Notes under the pieces: generated by a model
Seen by the model: the letters and a program-made list of their open reading frames with translations, nothing else
The model's database searches: none
What the model was told of the DNA's origin: nothing
Translations under genes and position numbers: made by a program
In this document: in pieces, positions 1 to 7,100 of the stretch
How the letters are laid out: every line of letters begins with the position of its first letter
Position numbering within the stretch: the stretch's first letter is position 1
Assembly: GCA_023488455.1 (NCBI GenBank)
Contig: JAMDDV010000039.1
Coordinates: forward strand, 1 to 32,300
Source of the DNA: Actinomycetota bacterium
GTDB lineage: Bacteria; Actinomycetota; Humimicrobiia; Hakubellales; JAMDDV01
DNA: 32,300 nt
Reading direction: 5' to 3'

Positions 1-123
1 AATGTACCCTTATGGTTGCAGTAATTACTCCGTAATATAGGAGACTGAAAGCATCTAAAAGAGGAAGTGAAAGTGCTCTGTTTACTGTTGCAGTAATTAC
101 TCCGTAATATAGGAGACTGAAAG
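1..123. repeat. Inverted copy of part of the CRISPR array
   Basis: Bases 1-123 are the exact reverse complement of 526-648, so base i pairs with base 649-i. They contain two repeats in the opposite orientation to the rest of the array (15-51 and 87-123), one whole spacer (52-86, the reverse complement of 563-597) and part of another (1-14, the reverse complement of 635-648). The inverted block joins directly to a spacer (124-160) that is identical to the one at 1149-1185. This is either an assembly chimera at a contig end or a real inversion. The repeat contains the palindrome AGTAATTACT, which could promote either. Confidence 0.9.
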
Positions 124-1515
124 GAAACTACTTATCAGACTACCTCAAGACCTTATGCAACTTTCAGTCTCCTATATTACGGAGTAATTACTGCAACAGC
201 GATGACGTTATTGGATATCTAATAACAAAGTCACTTTCAGTCTCCTATATTACGGAGTAATTACTGCAACAGCGATGACGTTATTGGATATCTAATAACA
301 AAGTCACTTTCAGTCTCCTATATTACGGAGTAATTACTGCAACCTTATATGGCGTGGCTAAACGCAAGGAGAGATTTCACTTTCAGTCTCCTATATTACG
401 GAGTAATTACTGCAACGAAAATCTGTCGGGAGCTCTATCTGGGAATCTGTCGCTTTCAGTCTCCTATATTACGGAGTAATTACTGCAACGGAACGCTTGT
501 ACATGCATTTATCATGGGATATTTCCTTTCAGTCTCCTATATTACGGAGTAATTACTGCAACAGTAAACAGAGCACTTTCACTTCCTCTTTTAGATGCTT
601 TCAGTCTCCTATATTACGGAGTAATTACTGCAACCATAAGGGTACATTGAATTAACATCGAGCTTGTAACTTTCAGTCTCCTATATTACGGAGTAATTAC
701 TGCAACAAATATAGTGGGCTTGGCAAGGTCTATAAAGGAATAACTTTCAGTCTCCTATATTACGGAGTAATTACTGCAACTTAAATTAATCAATGATTAT
801 AACCTTAGACAATATGACTTTCAGTCTCCTATATTACGGAGTAATTACTGCAACAAACTCTACCGCAATATCTGGTAATGCTCTGTTCGGCTTTCAGTCT
901 CCTATATTACGGAGTAATTACTGCAACTAATGCCGACTCTGTCTTATCTCCGAATACTCCATCCTTTCAGTCTCCTATATTACGGAGTAATTACTGCAAC
1001 AAATAAAGAATGGTTAGTATCATTTCATATTCGCTTGTCTTTCAGTCTCCTATATTACGGAGTAATTACTGCAACAACTAAAGCAGTAAGTAAAGCACTT
1101 AGACCAGACTACTTTCAGTCTCCTATATTACGGAGTAATTACTGCAACGAAACTACTTATCAGACTACCTCAAGACCTTATGCAACTTTCAGTCTCCTAT
1201 ATTACGGAGTAATTACTGCAACTGGAGTAAATCGCAGGACATAAAAACAAAGTACGACACTTTCAGTCTCCTATATTACGGAGTAATTACTGCAACTAAA
1301 ATGATTACGTCATCGCCCACCTGAGCGTTTCCTCTTTCAGTCTCCTATATTACGGAGTAATTACTGCAACTGATACAAGTGGAGTTTCAATTAATACAGG
1401 CTCTATCTTTCAGTCTCCTATATTACGGAGTAATTACTGCAACGGAGCAATATAACCCCTACGATTACGTCTCTCCACCTTTCAGTCTCCTATATTACGG
1501 AGTAATTACTGCAAC
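124..1515 (-). CRISPR. CRISPR array, 19 repeats in one orientation
   Basis: Nineteen repeats of 37 bp appear identical and start at 161, 234, 307, 380, 453, 526, 598, 670, 744, 818, 891, 964, 1039, 1112, 1186, 1260, 1334, 1407 and 1479. Spacers are 35-38 bp. In the crRNA direction (minus strand) the repeat begins GTTGCAG and ends GACTGAAAG; the last eight bases resemble the usual GAAAG-type 5' handle. This makes the strand leftward and the leader the segment at 1516-1709. The repeat can fold as CTCC/GGAG around an 8-nt loop and also carries the palindrome AGTAATTACT. The spacer at 198-233 is duplicated at 271-306, and the spacer at 124-160 recurs at 1149-1185. By the usual polarity the newest spacer is 1444-1478. 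Two further repeats lie inverted at 15-51 and 87-123. The short open frames inside the array are repeat translations, not genes. Confidence 0.98.
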
Positions 1516-1709
1516 CGACCCTATTGCAGCAAAACATGCCGATATCTTGTATATAAGATATTGAATGATGAAGTTTGAGGTCAATATATTGTAAAAGGTT
1601 AATGCATACTCTGTGTATTATGCCGAAAACCGATTTCTGCGCCAAAATTGGGTTGATTTGCGAAAATTTCGAATCTGTTGTGTTTCTGATAAATCTACTA
1701 TTAAATTTA
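1516..1709 (-). promoter_or_regulatory. CRISPR leader with candidate promoter
   Basis: This gene-free stretch of 194 bp separates csa1 from the first repeat, on the side indicated by repeat orientation and by the cas genes. On the minus strand it holds TTGACC (1579-1584), then 16 bp, then AATATC (1557-1562). Transcription from there would start near 1550, about 35 nt before the first repeat. The promoter match is moderate. The leader assignment rests on position and repeat polarity. Confidence 0.6.
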
Positions 1710-2636
1710 CTATGTATTAGCGTTACATGTTGCATTATATGGACATGGCGAATAGCATTCATCTGGCTTCCCTGGATCATATTCCTCAAACACTATTTTA
1801 CTCTTTTCGTCCCTAGATTCAATAAACCATTGCCTTAATTCATCTCCGATCAAATGATAATCACGCTCAATAAGAAGCCTGTTTTCATAAAAGTCAGCAT
1901 AGACAATGCATCCACATGTAACAGGAAACTCATATATTGCTTCAAGCACCATTGCATATCCAGTGGTTGCAAGCCTGTAGAAATCCATTGGTTTTCCAAA
2001 CTTGATATCATAAATAATTGTCTCAAAGAATGTTGAGGCATCTGCTGAAAGGTTTCTTGAAAGTCCTAAAAATGAACCATCAAGCTTTTGGTCTACAACG
2101 ACAGGAAGAGTTATGGCGATAAGAGCATCGTTAGATATGTACTTTTGTTTGGACAGGGCTTGAGTGATTCTATATTCTAATCCCTGAAGCTCAAAATTCC
2201 AGACGATCTGCATGCGGGTGATAAGTTCCTCGGGGTTCTTTAAGAGCTGCAATTCATCATTACCGGCAAGGTCTCTAATGTTAACACTTCTCAATGATTC
2301 TATTGACTGCAAAATACCCTTAATAGGAACAGCGTAAAGGAGCTTCTTAGCCTCAAGGACAAAGTGAGATATTATCTTGTGCAGAATCCTTCCCTGCACC
2401 ATTTCCTCGGTTGGTTGAGCTGATATTGTCATCACCTCTTTGAGAAAAACGTCTCTTCCTGTCCTGCAAAAATGATTCGCTACTTCATATAGTGGTAATC
2501 TTATATCAAAGGGTGGTTCCAAAGGTGGTCGATACCAGTTCCAGCCGCGCAGATCTTCTGATACATCAAGAACCCTTGCCTTGGGTAAGATTCCCTTTAT
2601 AAGATTTCTTTTCTCTTCCTCCGATGGAAAGAACAT
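1710..2636 (-). CDS. csa1: CRISPR-associated Csa1 (Cas4-like nuclease)
   Basis: This is a RecB-family nuclease-like protein of the Csa1 group, a second Cas4 paralogue. It probably works with Cas1-Cas2-Cas4 in trimming and orienting prespacers. The 308-residue protein shows the family traits: an N-terminal RGWNWYRPPL and LPLYEVANHFCRTGRDVF region with its cysteine, a D-x-K nuclease signature (IIYDIKFGK), and a C-terminal CYSPCPYNATC cluster. The four cysteines are likely to hold an iron-sulfur cluster. I chose ATG at 2636 because AAGGAG sits just upstream; an in-frame start at 2666 lacks such a site. It is the last gene of the cas operon, next to the leader. In Pyrococcus, paired Cas4 proteins define the PAM and motif ends of new spacers, and the same division of labour is inferred here. 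Confidence 0.85.
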   Translation of the reverse strand: MFFPSEEEKRNLIKGILPKARVLDVSEDLRGWNWYRPPLEPPFDIRLPLYEVANHFCRTGRDVFLKEVMTISAQPTEEMVQGRILHKIISHFVLEAKKLLYAVPIKGILQSIESLRSVNIRDLAGNDELQLLKNPEELITRMQIVWNFELQGLEYRITQALSKQKYISNDALIAITLPVVVDQKLDGSFLGLSRNLSADASTFFETIIYDIKFGKPMDFYRLATTGYAMVLEAIYEFPVTCGCIVYADFYENRLLIERDYHLIGDELRQWFIESRDEKSKIVFEEYDPGKPDECYSPCPYNATCNANT

Positions 2637-2729
2637 AGAATCTCCTTTTGTGTGAATCAAATTCAAACTCTCAAAGCCTGTAAATTTTCAAACAATTTCA
2701 TCATACAAATTCTCCTTTCGATAAATGTC

Positions 2730-3362
2730 CTAAAAATCAGCACAAAACCTTTTGTATTCGCAGTCAATACATTTATTCAAGGAAGATGGCCTCTTAGGAA
2801 AATATTGCGATGAGATCATTTTTCTAATAGCCCCCAAAAGACAGATGGTAAAGGCTCTCATGCTCTCTGTTATAGGAATTCTTATAACTCTTTTAACAGG
2901 AATAAGGTTAATGAAGGCAATCCTAACCACTGTAGAAAATTTATCCTCAAGAAGCATGGAGTATGCTGTGAGCTGATATTTGTGTCCAAGAGCATCGCTC
3001 CTCTCTGAGAACTTAAACTCGACAGGGTAGTATTTCCCCTTAGAAAGTATGGCCATATCCAAAACTCCATTCAGTGCTAGCCTGTCCGATTCCAGAGTAA
3101 TGTGAAAAAACCTATCACCTTCACTTAGACCATATGGTTTTAGACTACGTCGCTTTTCAAGCTCAAAAACCCTGGTGTGCTCCTCTTTGCCAACCTCCAT
3201 TTTGTATGAAGAAACCTTTTTTAAGGGCAAGCAGTACAAATAGTATATCTGCCTTGCGCAATACATGTACTGCCTTATGTCAGAAGCTCTAAGCGTAATT
3301 TCGCTGTTATAAGGCGCGAAGGCGCTCGCCTGTGTTTGCATTCCTTTGAACATCCAGTACAT
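2730..3362 (-). CDS. cas4: Cas4 exonuclease
   Basis: Cas4 is an iron-sulfur RecB-like nuclease that processes prespacer ends before Cas1-Cas2 integration. The 210-residue protein begins its conserved part at ITLRASDIRQYMYCARQIYY, which holds the first cluster cysteine. It continues with the nuclease residues in NGVLDMAI and YYPVEFKF (D, then E-x-K), and ends with the three-cysteine motif KCIDCEYKRFC. The start at 3362 is supported by AAAGGAG a few bases upstream. It overlaps the 3' end of cas2 by 56 bp, so the two genes are probably translationally coupled. Together with Csa1 it gives two Cas4-family proteins in one adaptation module. Confidence 0.93.
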   Translation of the reverse strand: MYWMFKGMQTQASAFAPYNSEITLRASDIRQYMYCARQIYYLYCLPLKKVSSYKMEVGKEEHTRVFELEKRRSLKPYGLSEGDRFFHITLESDRLALNGVLDMAILSKGKYYPVEFKFSERSDALGHKYQLTAYSMLLEDKFSTVVRIAFINLIPVKRVIRIPITESMRAFTICLLGAIRKMISSQYFPKRPSSLNKCIDCEYKRFCADF

Positions 3363-3597
3363 CTATCTCCTTTATGAGCGAAAAATCCTTTTCGCATATA
3401 CAGTATATGCGAATATTTCCTGGCGTTCTTCCAAGGGTGCGCATGAGCCTCTGATAAAGCGTCTCTCTCCTGTTATGATTTAGATCACCCTCGAAAGCGC
3501 TATACTGAATTCGCTGAAGTCCCCAGTCCTTGCACCTTTCACTTATTTTAAGCCTTTTCTTATCATCCGGAATGTCATATATTACTAATGTTCTCAT
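3307..3597 (-). CDS. cas2: Cas2
   Basis: Cas2 is the structural partner of the Cas1 integrase in spacer acquisition. The 96-residue length is normal for the family. The first strand reads MRTLVIYDIPDD with the conserved Asp, followed by the typical helix (KRLKISERCKDWG) and strand (RIQYSAFEG), and a later IRIYCICEKD strand. The ATG at 3597 is preceded by GGTGA. Cas2 lies between cas1 and cas4 in one leftward operon, 44 bp downstream of cas1. Confidence 0.95.
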   Translation of the reverse strand: MRTLVIYDIPDDKKRLKISERCKDWGLQRIQYSAFEGDLNHNRRETLYQRLMRTLGRTPGNIRIYCICEKDFSLIKEIDVLDVQRNANTGERLRAL

Positions 3598-3641
3598 TTA
3601 TTTCACCAAAGTCTTCATCCAACATCGCATACAGTCAAAAG

Positions 3642-4658
3642 TTACCAAGGTGCTATAAAGGGTTTGTAACTTCCCTCTTCCCTAACGTAGCTGGCCACTG
3701 ACCGAGCCTGACGCTGGATTATAGTCTTAATTTTGTGTTTTTTGCCTTGATAAAGGCATGTGTCTTCTAATCTCTCCAGGACCTTTTGAGCAATAAGCTT
3801 TCTTGTATGAAATGCCAATTTATCATCTTCCATTTCAAACTTCACGTTCTTGCCCAAGAGCCCAAAAATAACCCTATCTACTACTGGTTGCCTGAATTCC
3901 TCGATAAGGTCCAAAATTAGAGATGGTTTTCCGGGACGATCAACGTGTATAAATCCAGCAAAAGGATCCATTCCACTTAATAGAATCGCTTGCCAGATTT
4001 GTGAGTAAAGGATGCCATACCCATAGTTAATAACAATGTTTACAATATTAGATGCACCCCGCTTTTCCCTTTTTTCAAACCCCAAATCCTGAGGCAATAT
4101 CTTTTCTATAGTCGCCCAATAAAGTGCTCCACCTCTTCCCTCGACGTTCAATATAACCTGCCTTGCTTCATCAATGTTTTGGCCAATTATCTTGTCTAAT
4201 TCATCTTTAGCAAGTTCTAGACTTGATATTCCTTGCTGTATGAGTTCATACTCCTCCTTGTTGCGCAACTTGCGGTATTTAGACATATACTTAAGAAGGT
4301 TAACTTGATTTCCGATCTTGCCTTTGGCAAATTGTTTTCCAAGATAAACGCCTCTGTCATCGTAATAAGCGCGCATCTGCTCTCGTCTTGTAATTACTGT
4401 GCCCAATAGAAGCGGGGACGCAAGGTTTGCAAACGGTGTTCCATTGCTCGAAAGAAATAAGATCGGTATGCCGTTTTCAACACATTTTTCGATTACATCG
4501 GAAGATAGAGATACACCCCGAGAAATAACTATCACCTGATCCAGGTTTATAAAAGGGACTTCTTGCAGGACTTTACCTTTATCTCTTAGTACAAGCCTTT
4601 CGCTTTTTTGACCTATGAATATGCCATATTGGTCAACTATCAGCTCCATATTCTCCAC
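3642..4658 (-). CDS. cas1: Cas1 integrase
   Basis: Cas1 catalyses insertion of new spacers into the array. The 338-residue protein has the family layout: an N-terminal beta domain and a helical catalytic domain with Glu173 (NVEGRGGALYW), His238 (FIHVDRPGKPS) and Glu253 within the DLIEEFRQP motif, which correspond to the metal ligands of other Cas1 proteins. The start is either GTG at 4658 or ATG at 4649, three codons in; GGAG lies only 3 nt before the ATG, so the choice is open. It is the first gene of the cas operon, and no helicase, effector or cas6 gene flanks it in the window. Confidence 0.96.
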   Translation of the reverse strand: MENMELIVDQYGIFIGQKSERLVLRDKGKVLQEVPFINLDQVIVISRGVSLSSDVIEKCVENGIPILFLSSNGTPFANLASPLLLGTVITRREQMRAYYDDRGVYLGKQFAKGKIGNQVNLLKYMSKYRKLRNKEEYELIQQGISSLELAKDELDKIIGQNIDEARQVILNVEGRGGALYWATIEKILPQDLGFEKREKRGASNIVNIVINYGYGILYSQIWQAILLSGMDPFAGFIHVDRPGKPSLILDLIEEFRQPVVDRVIFGLLGKNVKFEMEDDKLAFHTRKLIAQKVLERLEDTCLYQGKKHKIKTIIQRQARSVASYVREEGSYKPFIAPW

Positions 4659-5197
4659 ACTCGCGCTTGCTGATTGTGCTTAACAAGTCGTTGCCGAGCA
4701 GACTACATTTGTAAATTCAGTATTCTACATCTATAGACCATACCCTTTTTAGTTCGATTCACATGTTTTTACCTCAAAAATCCTGCCAACAAATCTAACA
4801 TTAGAAGCATCAAATGCACTTACTTACCTACCCACCTATTGCATCTACTTTTATTTTTCGTTATATTGTTTTCAACAAGTAAATCCTCATGCATGGGCTT
4901 CCAGAGAGTTGCTCACAAATGGTGCATGAGGTTTTGTTATTTATGGGAACATAACATCCTCTTCTACTTTAAATTTTTTAATTGGAGATATTGCTCTCCA
5001 CTTTAATAAAACCGATCTTGGAGTTAAATCTAAATACGATTATCATATTCAGAGAATTATAATGAGCCAGCCTATTGATACCTTTAGAGGAGAGTTTATT
5101 TACGGAATCGGTTACTGATCGGTGTAATAACCTACGAACAAATGACCTTGTCAAGATGAAAACAGAGCAATAATCCAGACTGGAGGAAAGATATTAT
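4659..5197. other. Gene-free region between divergent cas1 and moaCB
   Basis: This 539-bp, AT-rich stretch contains no convincing open frame or tRNA. It must hold the promoter of the leftward cas operon and that of moaCB; I could not identify either with confidence. Its most distinct content is a series of stem-loops at 4885-5000. A strong ribosome binding site (GGAGGAAAG) for moaCB lies near 5180. Confidence 0.7.
4885..5000. other. Three consecutive stem-loops, candidate structured RNA
   Basis: Hairpin 1 pairs CCTCATGCA (4885-4893) with TGCATGAGG (4923-4931). Hairpin 2 pairs GTTAT with ATAAC around a 10-nt loop (4936-4955) and can be extended by GAGG (4928-4931) with CCTC (4958-4961). That extension would use the last bases of hairpin 1, so the two folds compete. 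Hairpin 3 pairs TGGAGA (4983-4988) with TCTCCA (4995-5000). Competing helices upstream of a Moco-synthesis gene suggest a leader control element, but it does not resemble the Moco riboswitch at 23655 and could belong to either strand. Confidence 0.35.
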
Positions 5198-6112
5198 ATG
5201 ATTGATATATCGATGAAAACAAAAACGCTGCGTATGGCAACAGCAAAAGCCACACTAAAATTAAAGCCAGAAACTATTCAGCTTCTTAAAGAAAATAAAC
5301 TTCCAAAAGGCGATCCGCTGCCTGTTGCTAAAGTTGCCGCAATCCAGGCTGCGAAAAATACAAGTTCGATCATCCCCTACTGCCACACGCTCATGCTGGA
5401 TTTTGTGGACGTTAATTATGAAATTGGAGAGTCAAAAATAGATATAACCATCACCATTAAGGCGATACATAAAACTGGGGTTGAAATGGAGGCGCTCACC
5501 GCTGTTAGCGTCTGTGCACTGACGCTATATGACATGATGAAAGTGGTGGATGGTACGATGGAGATCACATCAATAACACTTCTCAGCAAAAAAGGTGGCA
5601 AATCTGATTTTAGAGAACAGCCAGATATGCAAATAAAGGGGGCTGTCATCGTTACATCTGATTCAGCCGCAACTGGTGAGAAAGAAGATCTATCCGGAAA
5701 GCTCATTGTTGAACGTCTGAAATCAGAGGGCATAGAAGTCATCGATTACAGGATAATCCCTGATGACCTTGATCAGATGAAAACATTGCTCATCGTTTAT
5801 TCCGATGAAAAAAAAGCTGATCTCGTTATTACGACAGGTGGAACAGGTCTTGGGCTAAGAGATGTAGCGCCTGAGGCAACGCAACAGATAATAGAGAAAG
5901 AAATTCCCGGAATAACGGAGACACTGCGTGCCTATGGTCAGGAACGAATTCCTTATTCCATGCTATCGCGCGGAGTGGCCGGAGTTCGCGGGAACACCGT
6001 TATTATTAACCTGCCTGGCTCAAAAAATGCTGTCATCGAGTCCTTAAATGTGCTCTTCCCAGCAATCCTTCATTCTTTCGAAATGCTAAGAGGCGGCGGA
6101 CATGATAAATAG
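5198..6112 (+). CDS. moaCB: MoaC-MoaB fusion, molybdenum cofactor synthesis
   Basis: This is a bifunctional cytosolic enzyme of Moco synthesis. Residues 1-148 or so are MoaC (cyclic pyranopterin monophosphate synthase, acting after MoaA): KGDPLPVAKVAAIQAAKNTS, IPYCH, then KTGVEMEALTAVSVCALTLY followed by DMMK, which holds the catalytic Asp and Lys. Residues 149-304 are a MoaB/Mog domain (molybdopterin binding or adenylylation): VTSDSAATGEKEDLSG, TTGGTGLGLRDVAPEAT, and the C-terminal NLPGSKNAV motif. Both domains look intact. The ATG has GGAGGAAAG 7 nt upstream. Fused MoaC/MoaB proteins are known in bacteria. Its partner moaA is encoded 18 kb away under a riboswitch. The downstream gene ctaB converges on it. 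Confidence 0.93.
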   Translation: MIDISMKTKTLRMATAKATLKLKPETIQLLKENKLPKGDPLPVAKVAAIQAAKNTSSIIPYCHTLMLDFVDVNYEIGESKIDITITIKAIHKTGVEMEALTAVSVCALTLYDMMKVVDGTMEITSITLLSKKGGKSDFREQPDMQIKGAVIVTSDSAATGEKEDLSGKLIVERLKSEGIEVIDYRIIPDDLDQMKTLLIVYSDEKKADLVITTGGTGLGLRDVAPEATQQIIEKEIPGITETLRAYGQERIPYSMLSRGVAGVRGNTVIINLPGSKNAVIESLNVLFPAILHSFEMLRGGGHDK

Positions 6113-6168
6113 AATATCACCGGAAAAGACAGCATGGCAGTGGTAACAATTCGTTGAAACACCGGTAT

Positions 6169-7050
6169 TCACACCATGCTTCCAACAATTAAAATCAGCG
6201 ACACTGCGAGCATGTGCATTGAGACCATCTTAAATAGAAGCCAGCTGCGCTTCATATCAGGCCTGAAAACCTGAATTGCTGCCATGATGAACACTGCCAG
6301 GCTAATGGCTAAAAGCAGCGCGACCGATACAATGTGCATCTGCAGCAAAGAGGCACAGACCACCAGGACAACTGTATTCAGAAGACTTGCAAGAGTAATG
6401 AAAATGTTCGTGGAGCGCACACCATATCTATTTGACCACACGGGGACATTTGCCTGACGATAATCATCTGCATATCGCAGCGAGATTAACAGAACGTGGC
6501 AGGGCACCCACAATAGTATCCAGAGGGTAAGAAGCAGCCCAACCGTGTCAATTTCTCCCAGCGCAAGCACACGACCAGATAGAACGGGCATTCCCCCTGC
6601 CACTCCTCCAAAAAGTATGGACAGCGCTGTTCGGCGTTTGAGCCATGCCGTATAAACCAGCAAGTCAAATACAAACCCCAGAAATACAACAATTCCAAAG
6701 AGCACGTTTAATGCAAAGGCGATGATCAATCCAATTGCAGACAGGATCAATCCAAAAGTTATTGCCTCAACTGGTTTCATATGCCCAGATGGCAGCGGAC
6801 GTGTTGCCGTGCGCTTCATCAGGGCATCGATATCGCGGTCCATTATCATGTTAAGCGCAGTGCAGCCACTTATCGTCAGGAGCAAGGCTAGCATCATCCA
6901 GGTAATTTGCAGATAATCTATGCTCAATCCGACTGTAATGATGTAGCCCATAACCCCGGTGAACAGTAGCACTATCGTCTGTCGAATTTTTACAAGCGCC
7001 AGAAAATATCTCAGTCGAAGCCCTATAGTGTAAGGTAAAGTTTCTGACAT
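6169..7050 (-). CDS. ctaB: Heme O synthase (protoheme farnesyltransferase)
   Basis: This UbiA-superfamily membrane prenyltransferase attaches farnesyl to heme b to make heme O. In 293 residues and several membrane helices, the two Asp-rich sites are visible: NMIMDRDIDALMKRT followed by TRPLPSG, and YADDYRQANVPVWSNRYG. It is the last gene of the leftward heme-copper operon, 50 bp after subunit I, which implies that subunit I binds heme O or A. No heme A synthase gene is seen in the window, so heme O is the simpler guess. It is expressed from AGAGGATAGG upstream of ATG 7050. Confidence 0.93.
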   Translation of the reverse strand: MSETLPYTIGLRLRYFLALVKIRQTIVLLFTGVMGYIITVGLSIDYLQITWMMLALLLTISGCTALNMIMDRDIDALMKRTATRPLPSGHMKPVEAITFGLILSAIGLIIAFALNVLFGIVVFLGFVFDLLVYTAWLKRRTALSILFGGVAGGMPVLSGRVLALGEIDTVGLLLTLWILLWVPCHVLLISLRYADDYRQANVPVWSNRYGVRSTNIFITLASLLNTVVLVVCASLLQMHIVSVALLLAISLAVFIMAAIQVFRPDMKRSWLLFKMVSMHMLAVSLILIVGSMV

Positions 7051-7100
7051 ATAAAACCTATCCTCTAAACCTCTTGCTCAGCAGCTAATATCCATACTAC

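Noticed and set aside
1..160. Left end as the leader side of the array
   Set aside because: Repeat polarity (GAAAG end on the minus strand), the cas genes and the AT-rich 1516-1709 segment put the leader on the right.
124..1515. Spacers targeting genes in this window
   Set aside because: I noticed no match by eye, but this was not an exhaustive comparison; a search of spacers against viral and plasmid sequences would be needed.
349..1564. Open frames with repeated FSLLYYGVITAT segments
   Set aside because: They are translations of CRISPR repeats and spacers; the repeated peptide is the repeat itself.
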